A stretch of 64,000 nucleotides of DNA from Campylobacteraceae bacterium (lineage in GTDB: Bacteria > Campylobacterota > Campylobacteria > Campylobacterales > Campylobacteraceae), in NCBI GenBank assembly GCA_900753405.1, contig CAADYZ010000018.1, forward strand, positions 1 to 64,000, given 5' to 3'. Positions within the stretch are counted from its first letter, which is position 1; every line of letters starts with the position of its first letter. The notes under the pieces are model-generated. The model was not told the DNA's origin and did not search any database. It saw only the letters and a list, made by a program, of their open reading frames with translations. A program made the position numbers and the translations under genes. Positions 17,173-25,751 of this stretch are shown piece by piece.

Positions 17173-17788
17173 CGAGCACAGCTCGGCGTTAAGCGGGTTT
17201 CGGGTTTGGCTTTGGCGGTTTGTGGTTGCGAGTTTTTGCAACAAGTTTGCAGACCGCCGTTTTGCGCTTTTAATTAACGATTTAGCCTAAAACAAAACCA
17301 AATTCGGTTTTAACATTTTGCATTTTCAAACGCCAACGCCGCAAACTAAAATTTTCGATCAAACTTTCTAAACCGCAAAGCAACTTTCAAACGCAAAACT
17401 AAATTTCGCAAAAACCAAATTTGACTTTAATAAATTCGCGCAAAAGGCGAGGGCGGCGGCGTGTTTTAGCACAACACCTTTAAAACAAAATGTCCGCAAA
17501 TTTGCTAAATTCGGTTTTGACATTTTCTAATATTTTTCAAAATCAATCCCTCGTTAAAACAAAATTCACAAAAATCAAATCACTTGCCAAAACAAAGCGA
17601 TTTTGTCAAAACTAAATTTGGTCAGTTATATGAGGCTTGTTGTTTGGCTTTTGGTTACACGGCGGTTAAATTCTTGTAAGTCGTAAAAACCAAATTTAGT
17701 TTTGCAAAATGGCGCGTCTGGCGTTTTGGGTTAGTTTTTTAAGGTATTTGAGCGTTGAAAAGTCAAAAAGCTAGCAAATGCCAAAAAA

Positions 17789-17870
17789 CCACACTGCGAT
17801 TTTGCAAAAACCAAATTTGCTTTCCAGTATTGCTAAACGCCGTGTTTTAAAACCAAATTTGGTTGCAAAA
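17789..17870. repeat. 75-bp intergenic repeat, copy A
   Basis: This copy reads GCGATTTTGCAAAAACC, CAAATTTGC, TTTCCAGTATTGCTAAACGC and CGTGTTTTAAAACC, then an iterated half-site. It matches copies B and C base for base over most of its length. Confidence 0.8.
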
Positions 17871-18118
17871 CTACGCCAGAAGCTATGGCTGTGTTGGCTG
17901 TGTTGGCGGGCTTGGCGGCGGTTTGTAAATGCGTGGTGTTGGCAGATTAAGCGATTGGTTTGTTGCTGCGGCGGTTTTTTTGGCGGTTGTGAATTTTAAA
18001 GCAATTTGTCCGACCAAAGTACTGTTTTGTGCAATTCGTGCGACTAGCAAAAACAAAACTAAATTCGGTTGTGACATTTTCAAACTCGCAAAAAAGCCAA
18101 ATCGCAAACTCACAAAAA

Positions 18119-18210
18119 CCAAACCGCGATTTTGCAAAAACCAAATTTGCTTTCCAGCATTGCTAAACGCCGTGTTGTAAAACCAAATTCGATTTTGACA
18201 TTTTCCGACC
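18119..18210. repeat. 75-bp intergenic repeat, copy B
   Basis: Same unit as copy A, about 330 bp further on. The block TTTCCAGCATTGCTAAACGC is followed by CGTGTTGTAAAACC and the half-site AAATTCGATTTTGACA. Confidence 0.8.
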
Positions 18211-18419
18211 TTTTCCAAAACTAAACGCGATTTTACCAAAATGACATCCAGAAAAATTGCATATAAAGTAAAAATAGTGTGGTGATGAAGCTAAATTTGG
18301 TTTTGACATTTACGCGTTTTGAGCCATAGCCGCCGCAATTTCACAACGCACTCCGTCATTGCAGATTTGCCGTTATTTCAGACTTAAAAGCCAATTACGA
18401 CAATCAGTGTCTTCATTTG

Positions 18420-18500
18420 TTTTGCCAAAACCAAATTTGATTTACAGCATTGCTAAACGCTGTGTTGTAAAATCAAATTCGATTTTGACATTTTGCGATT
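18420..18500. repeat. 75-bp intergenic repeat, copy C
   Basis: Third copy, about 300 bp after copy B. The block ACAGCATTGCTAAACGC is followed by TGTGTTGTAAAATC and AAATTCGATTTTGACA. It differs from B at a few positions only. Confidence 0.8.
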
Positions 18501-18553
18501 AAACACCAAAGCACAACCGCCGCAAACTTGCAAAAACCAAATTTGAAAACCGC

Positions 18554-18584
18554 AAAGCCCGTCAAGCGCGACTCGGCGGGCTTT
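18554..18584 (-). terminator. Stem-loop after the FliF/FliG-like gene
   Basis: AAAGCCCG (18554-18561) pairs with CGGGCTTT (18577-18584), and the inner GTCAA and flanking TTGAC can extend the stem. It lies 6 nt beyond the stop of the minus-strand gene. The T-run is longer on the plus strand, so it may terminate in both directions. Confidence 0.55.
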
Positions 18585-18590
18585 TTGACG

Positions 18591-19346
18591 CTACATCAGC
18601 GAGTTTAGCACCTTGCCTTGTGCTTCTAAAACATCTTTAAGCGTCACATCCGCGACATTTTCTAGCTGGCGGATGAATTTGCCGACCTCTTTTTGGTCGA
18701 TGACAGACAAAAACCTGCTCGTAAGCTCGTCGCTGCTGCCTTTTAGCGCGACTAGCAACTGCTCGCGGTCAGCTTTTTCGAGGATTTCGAGCAAGACGCT
18801 GTCAGCCGCGCGCGCAAGCTCTTCAAAGTCGTTGATCTCGATATATTCATCGTCATCATCGCTGTAATATTCCTCTTTTGGGATGACTTTTGTGTAGGTC
18901 GAGCTTTTTTTGCGTCCAAACAAGAGTTTGCAGAGCAAGAAAAAGACAAAAACGATCCCGCTCCAACCAGCCGCCGCCTTTGCAAGCGTGTATAACTGCG
19001 GCACGCCTTCGTCAAAGTCGATGTTTTGGATATAAACCTCCGAAGTACCGATCGTGCCGATGATGACGGTGCGAATTTGGCTTAGCTCAGCGGGCGTGAA
19101 AGGCTCTTTGTCGCTTCTAGCGAGCAGCAAATTTAGCGGGTTGAAAGACTTTTTCTTGTAGTCTAGTGCGATGTCGATCCGCGGGTTTATCGCGCCCCCA
19201 CGCGTGACTTTGCCGCTGATGTGGATGATCGCAGGTGCGTAGTTGTTGGTGATGATCCGCACGCGCCCTTCAATCCCGTTTAGCACCTCTTCGTTGGTTA
19301 AAGCGTTAGCGTAAATACAAAGTAAAATCACCCAAAAAAGTCTCAT
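18591..19346 (-). CDS. FliF-like/FliG-C-like fusion protein at the flagellar locus
   Basis: This 251-residue membrane-anchored protein has a signal peptide (residues 1-15, ending YANA). A periplasmic segment follows; within it, PFTPAELSQIRTVIIGTIGTSEVYIQNIDFD resembles the region of FliF just before its second membrane segment. One membrane helix (SGIVFVFFLLCKLLFG) and an acidic linker (YYSDDDDEY) come next. The last 80 residues read as a FliG C-terminal domain (FEELARAADSVLLEILEKADREQL, LVALKGSSDELTSRF, LKDVLEAQGKVL). In C. jejuni the order is pheA-hisC-fliF-fliG, and here this gene overlaps the hisC stop by 4 nt in the same place. It therefore looks like a fused relic of both ring proteins in an aflagellate lineage. 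Homology is judged by eye. Confidence 0.7.
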   Translation of the reverse strand: MRLFWVILLCIYANALTNEEVLNGIEGRVRIITNNYAPAIIHISGKVTRGGAINPRIDIALDYKKKSFNPLNLLLARSDKEPFTPAELSQIRTVIIGTIGTSEVYIQNIDFDEGVPQLYTLAKAAAGWSGIVFVFFLLCKLLFGRKKSSTYTKVIPKEEYYSDDDDEYIEINDFEELARAADSVLLEILEKADREQLLVALKGSSDELTSRFLSVIDQKEVGKFIRQLENVADVTLKDVLEAQGKVLNSLM

Positions 19347-20440
19347 TCAAACTCCTTTGCCAACTCGTGTAAGACGCGGTCGTTTTGCCACGATTGTCCG
19401 ATTGTAATGCGAACGGCGTTTAGTCCGTAGCTTTGAAGATTGCGTAAGATCACCCCTTTTTGCAACAGATTTTGGCAAAGTGTCGTTGAGTTTTTCTCGC
19501 CGCAGAAGATGGTGATGAAATTCGTGTAGCTTGGGATGAATTCGAGGTTATGCGTTTTTGCGAATTCCTCGTAACGCACCATTTGCTCGAAGTTGTTTTT
19601 AAGCGTTAGGTTGATGAAATTCTCGTCTTTTAACGCCTCGATGGCGGCTGCTAGCGAGAGAGTGGTGATGTTAAACGGGGCGCGGACTTTGTGCAAAACG
19701 CGGATCACCTCTTCGTTTGCAACTCCGTAACCAACTCGCATCCCGCCAAGTCCGTAAGCTTTTGAAAAAGTCCCTAGAAAAACAGCGTTTTCAAAGGCTA
19801 AAACATCGCTCGGCACAAGGGCTTTTGAGGCGTCTTTAAACCTCGCAAATTCGCTATAAGCACCGTCAATGACGACTAAAACATCCTTTGGCGTGGTTTT
19901 GATGAAGTCTAAAATTTCCGCTTTGTCTAAGCACTCGCCAAGCGGGTTGTTTGGCACGCACAAAAAGACGATGCCGATCTTGTCTGAGTTTTGCGCTAAA
20001 ATCTCTTTAAACTCGCTAAGTTTATGCTCTTTACTAGGCGTTTTGAAGACTGGCGCGCAGGCGGATTTGGCGTAGATTTCATACATCGCAAAGGTTACGC
20101 CTGCGGTGAGAATTCCGCATTGTGAGTTGCATTTAGCGTGGATGAGAAATTCGATGACTTGGTCGCTGCCGCTGCCGATGATGAAGTTTTTGCTGTTTGC
20201 GTTGTGTTTTGCTGCGAGCGCGTCTTTAAGCTCAAAATAGCTGTCGTCTGGGTAGAGTGAGGCGTTTTTAGCAACTTCGCAAATTTTTGCTGCAACTTGT
20301 GGCGAGACGCCAAGCGGGTTTTCGTTGCTTGCAAGTTTGATGACATCTTGCGGTAAAATTCCAAATTCTCTAACAACAAGTTCAATGGGCTTTCCCGCCT
20401 CGTAAGTTGTAAGGTTTTGAATGTGTGAGTTGAATTTCAT
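19343..20440 (-). CDS. hisC: Histidinol-phosphate aminotransferase
   Basis: This 365-residue PLP enzyme transfers an amino group to imidazole acetol phosphate in histidine synthesis; HisC paralogues can also serve phenylalanine and tyrosine synthesis. Visible marks are LASNENPLGVSPQV, DDSYFELKDALA, VFLCVPNNPLGE and the PLP-lysine segment GTFSKAYGLGGMRVGYG. The start is ATG at 20440 behind GGAG at 6 nt. It lies 18 nt after pheA and overlaps the next gene by 4 nt, so the three genes form one translationally linked unit. The pheA pairing suggests a role in aromatic amino acid synthesis. Confidence 0.94.
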   Translation of the reverse strand: MKFNSHIQNLTTYEAGKPIELVVREFGILPQDVIKLASNENPLGVSPQVAAKICEVAKNASLYPDDSYFELKDALAAKHNANSKNFIIGSGSDQVIEFLIHAKCNSQCGILTAGVTFAMYEIYAKSACAPVFKTPSKEHKLSEFKEILAQNSDKIGIVFLCVPNNPLGECLDKAEILDFIKTTPKDVLVVIDGAYSEFARFKDASKALVPSDVLAFENAVFLGTFSKAYGLGGMRVGYGVANEEVIRVLHKVRAPFNITTLSLAAAIEALKDENFINLTLKNNFEQMVRYEEFAKTHNLEFIPSYTNFITIFCGEKNSTTLCQNLLQKGVILRNLQSYGLNAVRITIGQSWQNDRVLHELAKEFE

Positions 20441-20458
20441 TTGCTTCTCCGTTTTGAG

Positions 20459-21535
20459 TTATTGCTCGCCTAAGTAGCTGCCAAGCCAGATGATCGTATA
20501 GCCGTTGTTTTTCGCTTCGTTTAAGACTTTGGCTACATTTTCATCGTCAATATGCCCACTAAAATCAATGTAAAAAACCGCGTCAAACGCCCGTTTTTTC
20601 AGCGGGCGACTCTCTAATTTCAAAAGGTTGATCCCTGCGTTTTTAAAGGCGAGCAAAAACTCAGCTAGCGAGCCGCTTTTGTGCGGAGTTTTGGCTAAAA
20701 TGCTAGTTTTGCTCTCCTTTGTTGCCGCATTTTTAAAGTCGCTAATGACAAAAAACCTCGTTCGGTTTGAGCTGTTGTCTTCGATCGTCTCAAAAAGCAG
20801 CGGAATGTGATTTAAATTCGCGGCGATTTTCGAGCAGATGGCAGCACTTTGCGGGTCGTCTTTTGCTAGCAACGCGGCTTGTGCGGTGGATTTGGCAGGG
20901 ACAAATTCGACTTCGTTTAAGCCGTGCGACTCCAAAAACTCGCGACACTGGTTGTAGGCTTGCGGGTGAGAGTAGATCTTCTTGATCTCCTGTGTCTTTT
21001 CGCAAAATGAGGCGAGGCTGTGGTGGATGTCGGCGTAAATTTCAGCGACAATTTTAACTTCGCTAAACTTCGCAAGACAATCAAGCGTCACGCCGACTGC
21101 TCCTTCTGTGTTGTTTTCAACTGGGATGACGCCAAATTTGGCTTCGCCGTTTGCGACCTCTTTGAAAACTGCTTCGATGGTGTTTAGTGGAGTGTAAGAG
21201 CTGATCCCGCCAAAGCGGCTTTGTGCGGCTTGGTGAGTGTGCGTGCCAACTGGTCCTAAAAATGCAACAATTTCGGGCTTTTCTAAGTTTCTGCTCACGG
21301 CAAAAATTTCGCCAAAAATCGCCTCAACCGCCTTTGCGTTAAGCGAATTTGCGGGGTTTTTGCAGAGGCGGTTGATGATCGCTTTTTCTCTCTCTGGGCG
21401 GTAGATGGCGGTTTTTGTGCTTTGTTTTAGCTCGCCGATCTCCTTAACAACCTGCATTCTTTGGTTCAAAAGGAGGATGATTTGATCGTCTATGGCGTCT
21501 ATTTTCGTGCGTAAGTTGTTTAGTTTCTCGTTCAT
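20459..21535 (-). CDS. pheA: Chorismate mutase / prephenate dehydratase
   Basis: This 358-residue bifunctional enzyme leads chorismate to phenylpyruvate. The N-terminal chorismate mutase domain is LNNLRTKIDAIDDQIILLLNQR through IYRPEREKAI. The dehydratase domain carries VAFLGPVGTHTHQAAQSRFG and GVIPVENNTEGAVG. A C-terminal ACT domain (KTSILAKTPHKSGSLAEFLLAF, the LKLESRPLKKRAFDAVFYID region) is expected to bind phenylalanine for feedback. ATG 21535 is preferred to GTG 21541, which overlaps the GAGGTGA ribosome-binding site. hslV ends 7 nt upstream. Confidence 0.95.
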   Translation of the reverse strand: MNEKLNNLRTKIDAIDDQIILLLNQRMQVVKEIGELKQSTKTAIYRPEREKAIINRLCKNPANSLNAKAVEAIFGEIFAVSRNLEKPEIVAFLGPVGTHTHQAAQSRFGGISSYTPLNTIEAVFKEVANGEAKFGVIPVENNTEGAVGVTLDCLAKFSEVKIVAEIYADIHHSLASFCEKTQEIKKIYSHPQAYNQCREFLESHGLNEVEFVPAKSTAQAALLAKDDPQSAAICSKIAANLNHIPLLFETIEDNSSNRTRFFVISDFKNAATKESKTSILAKTPHKSGSLAEFLLAFKNAGINLLKLESRPLKKRAFDAVFYIDFSGHIDDENVAKVLNEAKNNGYTIIWLGSYLGEQ

Positions 21536-21542
21536 TTTCACC

Positions 21543-22076
21543 TCATTTTAGGACAAAAGTTTTGATGTTCGTGTTGGTGTAGATGCAGATCTCACCTGCG
21601 ATTTTAAGGCTCTCTTTGACAAGCTCCTCTTCGCTTAAAGAGGCAAATTTGTCAAGCGCGCGCGCCGCACTCAGCGCAAAATTTCCGCCACTTCCAATAG
21701 CCGCGATCCGCCCGTCCTCTGGCTCGACAACATCCCCTGTCCCGCTTAGCAAAAAGAGGTGGTCTTTGTTTAAAACAAGCATCATCGCCTCTAATTTTCG
21801 CAAAAATTTATCCTTCCGCCACTCTTTGCTAAACTCTACAACCGCTTTAAGCAAGTCGCCTTTTGCCCCTTCTAAAATCCGCTCAAACATATCAAACAGC
21901 ACAAACGCGTCCGCCGTGCTGCCCGCAAAACCCGCCAAAACCTTGCCGCCGTAAAGCTTGCGGATCTTCGTGGCGTTTGACTTCAAAACGCTCGCTCCAA
22001 AGGTCACTTGTCCGTCACCGCCAATGACTGCGGCGTCTTTGCCTCTGTAAGCTAGAATGGTCGTTGCGTGGAACAT
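21543..22076 (-). CDS. hslV: ATP-dependent protease peptidase subunit HslV
   Basis: This is the 177-residue peptidase of the HslUV complex, which forms stacked hexameric rings. The N terminus MFHATTILAYRG matches Campylobacter and Helicobacter HslV, where a short propeptide precedes the catalytic Thr of ATTI. GGDGQVTFG, GFAGSTADAF and IAAIGSGGNFALSAA are family motifs. ATG 22076 is chosen over ATG 22082 because AAAGG spaces properly to it. In C. jejuni the order is rplI-hslV-hslU-era. Here rplI is 3 kb away on the other strand and hslU is not next door; hslV is followed by pheA. Confidence 0.95.
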   Translation of the reverse strand: MFHATTILAYRGKDAAVIGGDGQVTFGASVLKSNATKIRKLYGGKVLAGFAGSTADAFVLFDMFERILEGAKGDLLKAVVEFSKEWRKDKFLRKLEAMMLVLNKDHLFLLSGTGDVVEPEDGRIAAIGSGGNFALSAARALDKFASLSEEELVKESLKIAGEICIYTNTNIKTFVLK

Positions 22077-22146
22077 TTTCATCCTTTAAAATATGCGTTA
22101 ATATATTTTATTTTATCACTTCTTACTAAAATATTTATAAAATATT

Positions 22147-23913
22147 TTAAATAACTTCATTTGCGATCTCTTCATAACGCGCAAAGTAACGCTTCACAAA
22201 CTCGGCAACTGCTGCCTCTTTTGGCAGGAAAATTCCTTCGTTTTTTGTGACAAAACGGGCTAAAAACTCGCTAGAATTCGCCTTTTTTGCGTAATGCAGC
22301 GCAAGGTCGTAATAAGTCTGCAAAAACAGCTCGCAAAACGCTTCAAACCTACTAAAATACACAAAAACCTTCAACCCCTCAAACCGCACGACTCCGCTTT
22401 TGGTAAGCAAACAAAGGTGGATCAGCCCTTCGCAGTAATACGCCTGCACTTCGCTAACTTTTTGCCAACTCACAAGCCCAACCGCGCGTCTAATCAACTC
22501 GCTCAAAACCGCCTCTTTTAACTCGCCATTTTGGCTTTGCAGCTCGTAAATGAATTTTACCAAACCGCCGCTTGTTGCTTTAAATTCCTCGACAAGTTTA
22601 AACTCGCCGCCTACATTCATCACCCGCTCCGTATCGTCATCCACAAACAAAATGTGTCCGTATTCGTGTCCGATCGTGCTGATCTCATAAACCTTTTTCC
22701 ACTTTGCCTCGTCTTGCAAAACGCCCTCGCAAAACTCCAAAAACCACTCTTCAAAAACCTCGCCCGCAAGCCGCATTTTAGGCTTTAAAAGGGCGTTTTT
22801 ATAGACATAATCCACAAATGCAAAAATCTTCTTTCCACACTCTTTACTAACCATTTCGTCATTTGGCACAACTTGTGCTGAGAAGAGTCCGTCAAATTCT
22901 GCGCCGTAAAACAGGACCGGGTTGCAGATGTAGAGTTGCGTTTTTGTCAAATTCGAATTTGACGCCTCTGCAACGCTGCCCGTGACGCCAAGTTTTTGGC
23001 AAATTTGGTTAAACACAACGCCCATTTGCGCCGCAAAGTCTTGCGTTTTTGCGCCGCTACTAAGCCTTGCGTCCCACTCCAACGCAACGGCGTTTGTAAA
23101 GGCGTCTTCGTAGTATTCTAGCGGGTGGGCGACTTGAAGCGGCGAAGTCACCTTCATCCACGCTCTCTCAGCCGCCTGCCACGCAGGGATCAGCCCGTCT
23201 AACTCGGGCAGCAAAAACGCCTCTTTAACCGCCTCGAAGTAGCTTGCGTAGTCCGCCTCTTCTGGCGTTTTAGCAAGGTTTTTTAAACGCGAAATTCCGC
23301 TCTCAAACGCCGCTTTTAACCCAGCGCAATCAAACGCCGCCGCATACGCCACAAGCTTTGGAGTGCCGTTTTCGTAACCTTTTACAACGCAGTAGCTTCT
23401 CTCGCCTCTGCTTTTGTCGGCGTTTTGCAAAAACAAGCCCTTGCTAGTGATGAATTCTTGGGCTTTTTGCGATGTTTGAAAGTTTTGTTTAAACCACTCA
23501 ACGCTTCCTTCAACAACTGCTTCATTCCACTTTTTGTGAAGGCGAGTTAGTTTGACTCCAACGGCGTGAGTCAGCCGCAAAACCGCTGTCTCAAACTCGC
23601 TAAAAGCCCCGTTTTTCTCAAACTCGTCCAAAAGCCTCTCGTGCCTTTTGTGGTAAAACTCTGCCACAAAGTCATAAACCTTGCTTTTAAGCTCGCTTTG
23701 CTTCTCTTGGCTGAAATTAAGCCTCTTAAATTCAGCTTCTAACCCATCGTTTTTGAGATTTACAAGTCGTTTTAAGGCGGCGATTTTCGCCTCTTTTGTT
23801 GGGTTGAGTCCGCAAATTTTGCAAATTTCTAACAAATTTGAGTCGTCCAAATTTGCGTAAATCAAATTTAACTCATCAAGCTGGCTTTTGTAAATCTCGT
23901 TTGCCCTTTTCAT
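22147..23913 (-). CDS. ciaB: Invasion antigen B (CiaB-family putative metallopeptidase)
   Basis: This 588-residue protein matches the Campylobacter CiaB family throughout: AHPLEYYEDAFTNAVALEWDARL, KTQLYICNPVLFYGAEFDGLFSAQVVPNDE and the C-terminal FVKRYFARYEEI. It contains HEYGH at residues 416-420, an HEXXH zinc motif, followed by a candidate third ligand in EEFKATSGG. CiaB was described as secreted into host cells through the flagellar export apparatus. No signal peptide is visible. ATG 23913 with AAGGA upstream is used. An upstream in-frame extension would overlap ribB and has unrelated composition. SNSNLT within EASNSNLTKTQLY is encoded by an iterated-motif copy. ribB ends 8 nt upstream. 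Confidence 0.93.
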   Translation of the reverse strand: MKRANEIYKSQLDELNLIYANLDDSNLLEICKICGLNPTKEAKIAALKRLVNLKNDGLEAEFKRLNFSQEKQSELKSKVYDFVAEFYHKRHERLLDEFEKNGAFSEFETAVLRLTHAVGVKLTRLHKKWNEAVVEGSVEWFKQNFQTSQKAQEFITSKGLFLQNADKSRGERSYCVVKGYENGTPKLVAYAAAFDCAGLKAAFESGISRLKNLAKTPEEADYASYFEAVKEAFLLPELDGLIPAWQAAERAWMKVTSPLQVAHPLEYYEDAFTNAVALEWDARLSSGAKTQDFAAQMGVVFNQICQKLGVTGSVAEASNSNLTKTQLYICNPVLFYGAEFDGLFSAQVVPNDEMVSKECGKKIFAFVDYVYKNALLKPKMRLAGEVFEEWFLEFCEGVLQDEAKWKKVYEISTIGHEYGHILFVDDDTERVMNVGGEFKLVEEFKATSGGLVKFIYELQSQNGELKEAVLSELIRRAVGLVSWQKVSEVQAYYCEGLIHLCLLTKSGVVRFEGLKVFVYFSRFEAFCELFLQTYYDLALHYAKKANSSEFLARFVTKNEGIFLPKEAAVAEFVKRYFARYEEIANEVI

Positions 23914-23921
23914 TTGCGTCC

Positions 23922-24917
23922 TTAAACTAGGTTGATCCCAAAGCCTGCGATGGCGACAAATTCTTTTTCGTTTTTGGTTAAAATTTTCGCCTCTTTTACT
24001 CCAAATTCGCGCAAAATTTGCGCGCCGATGCCGTAACTTTTCACCTCGACTTCGTCTTGCTTTGAGGTCGCTAGGCAACAGAGCAAACCGCCATTTTGCA
24101 GCACCTGCAACTCCTCGACAAAGTTTTGGAATTTTGGCGAGGTGATGAAGTCGATTTCGCTGCCGCATTTGTGGAATTTCACAAAAGCTTGCGCGCCAAA
24201 TTCGCCAAACTTAAAGACAAAATGCTCCGCGCCCAAGTGGTCTAAAACGCGGAATTTGGTGCATTTCACGCCGCAGACTTGCCCCTCTTCTTCGTTGACG
24301 ATTTTGATGAGTTTTTCGTTCTGCAAGCGGTATTCGATTAACTCTCGCACACTCACCATCGCCAAACCAAATTTAGCGCAAAACTCCTCTAAATCCGCCT
24401 TTCGCGCCATCGTCCCGTCCTCTTTGACGATCTCGCAGATCACCGCGATCGGCGCAACGCCTGCGAGCTTACACAGATCCACCGCGCCCTCCGTGTGTCC
24501 CGTGCGCTCTAAAACGCCGCCCTCTTTGGCGATGAGCGGGAAGATGTGCCCGGGGCGAACAAAGTCGCTAGCAGTCGCGTTGTAATCCACCAGCAAGCGG
24601 ATCGTCTCATCCCTTTCAACTGCGCTCACGCCCGTTGTCGTGTTTTTGCCGTCTATGCTAACGGTAAAGGCGGTTTCGTGGCAGCTTGTGTTGCAACTCA
24701 CCATAGGCGTTAGCTCGAATTTCTTCGCCAACTCGCGCGTTAGTGGAGTGCAAAGCACACCTTTTGCGTGGGTGATTAAGAAATTTACCTTCTCAGGTGT
24801 GCTAAAAGTTGCCGCAAAGACAACATCACCTTCGTTTTCGCGGTCTTCATCGTCAATCATCACAACCATTTTCCCGCTTCTAATCGCCTCTATCGCTTTT
24901 TTGACATTTTCAAACAT
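23922..24917 (-). CDS. ribB: 3,4-dihydroxy-2-butanone 4-phosphate synthase with degenerate GTP cyclohydrolase II domain
   Basis: The N-terminal half (residues 1-205) is RibB, which converts ribulose 5-phosphate in riboflavin synthesis: VVMIDDEDRENEGDVV, DFVRPGHIFPL and RTGHTEGAVDL are the metal and substrate motifs. The C-terminal part is laid out like the RibA half of RibBA (HLGAEHFVFKFG, SYGIGAQILREFGV). It lacks the zinc-binding cysteine cluster and the RxHSEC-type catalytic text, so GTP cyclohydrolase activity is unlikely. The length, 331 residues, is below that of bifunctional RibBA (about 370-400). The start is ATG at 24917 behind AAAAGGACA. ciaB follows by 8 nt. Confidence 0.92.
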   Translation of the reverse strand: MFENVKKAIEAIRSGKMVVMIDDEDRENEGDVVFAATFSTPEKVNFLITHAKGVLCTPLTRELAKKFELTPMVSCNTSCHETAFTVSIDGKNTTTGVSAVERDETIRLLVDYNATASDFVRPGHIFPLIAKEGGVLERTGHTEGAVDLCKLAGVAPIAVICEIVKEDGTMARKADLEEFCAKFGLAMVSVRELIEYRLQNEKLIKIVNEEEGQVCGVKCTKFRVLDHLGAEHFVFKFGEFGAQAFVKFHKCGSEIDFITSPKFQNFVEELQVLQNGGLLCCLATSKQDEVEVKSYGIGAQILREFGVKEAKILTKNEKEFVAIAGFGINLV

Positions 24918-25013
24918 TTTTGTCCTTTTACTTAAAAAATGTGAAGATTATACAACATTTTAATTTTTTTTAGTTAAAATCAGCGAAATTCAAATTTGAT
25001 TTAAGGAGAGACG

Positions 25014-25460
25014 ATGCAAGTTTTATTACTTAAAGATGTTAAAGGTTTGGGAAAAGTAGGCGAAGTCAAGGTCGTAAAAGACGGCTATGGGCAGAATTTT
25101 TTGGTGGCAAAAGGGTTAGCAAAGGTCGCCACGGACGCGGTGCTTAAACAATACGCCGCAGGGGTTGCGCGCGCGGCTGAGCTTGCAGAATACAACAAGG
25201 CACAAGACGAGAAATTAGCCGCAGAGCTTAGCAAAGTCCAAGTGGTGCTAAGCGCGAAAGTAGGGGCAAACGGCGCACTTTTTGGCAGCGTGACAAAGGA
25301 CGAAATTGCAACTGCTTTGAAGGCGCAAAAAGGGTTTGAGATCGACAAAAAGTCGCTCGAACTAGGCGCGATCAAAACCACTGGCGTGTATGATGTTGTG
25401 GTGAAATTAGGCGGCGGGTTGAACGCGAAATTTGAGCTAAAAGTCGTTGAGGACAAATAA
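25014..25460 (+). CDS. rplI: 50S ribosomal protein L9
   Basis: This 148-residue protein binds 23S rRNA at the base of the L1 stalk. It shows the L9 N-terminal domain (QVLLLKDVKGLGKVGEVKVVKDGYGQNFLVAKGLAKVA), a connecting helix, and the C-terminal domain (LFGSVTKDEIATALKAQKGFEIDKK). The start is ATG at 25014 after AAGGAGAGACG. It is a single plus-strand gene, divergent from ribB. It ends about 290 nt before the convergent autotransporter gene, with an inverted pair of iterated motifs in the gap. Confidence 0.97.
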   Translation: MQVLLLKDVKGLGKVGEVKVVKDGYGQNFLVAKGLAKVATDAVLKQYAAGVARAAELAEYNKAQDEKLAAELSKVQVVLSAKVGANGALFGSVTKDEIATALKAQKGFEIDKKSLELGAIKTTGVYDVVVKLGGGLNAKFELKVVEDK

Positions 25461-25651
25461 ATTTTTCTTACAAATTCTTGCGTAAAATTTGGCGAAAATG
25501 GTTGTGAAATTTTTGCCAAATTTTTTTACTCTTTTTTGAAAAGTTCGAAAATTCTCTCAGATTTTATCAAAATCGCCTCGTTTTAAGATTACAAAGTGGT
25601 TACACGAATTGTTGCAAGTGTGTAAAATTTACGCATTAAGAAAATTTTAAT

Positions 25652-25718
25652 CAAATTCGGTTTTGACATTTTGAAAGTTGCGTTTTGAAAAAAATGCGGA
25701 TTGTCAAAACCAAATTTG
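25652..25718. terminator. Inverted pair of iterated motifs between convergent genes
   Basis: CAAATTCGGTTTTGACA (25652-25668) pairs with TGTCAAAACCAAATTTG (25702-25718), with one wobble pair and a loop of about 33 nt. It lies between rplI and the convergent autotransporter gene, so it could terminate both transcripts. No long T-run is attached. Confidence 0.5.
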
Positions 25719-25751
25719 GCTGACAAACCGCAAAGAAGTTGAGGTAAAGAG

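Larger units (their letters stand above)
17173..18590. repeat. 1.4-kb gene-free, repeat-filled gap
   Basis: I find no gene. The gap contains many iterated-motif copies (for example near 17297-17320, 17500-17530, 17685-17705, 18050-18080 and 18295-18312). It also holds three copies of a longer unit of about 75-80 bp, annotated separately. Open frames on both strands here are short, overlapping and repeat-coded. Confidence 0.65.

Noticed and set aside
17789..18500. CRISPR-like array
   Set aside because: There are only three units, spaced by 300 bp or more, with no constant spacer length and no cas genes.
18591..19346. Genuine FliG or FliF gene
   Set aside because: The protein is far shorter than either (FliF about 560, FliG about 340 residues) and lacks FliG N and middle domains and most of FliF.
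23914..24168. 84-residue N-terminal extension of ciaB
   Set aside because: It overlaps ribB in another frame, is Arg-rich and unlike CiaB. ATG 23913 has a good AAGGA.
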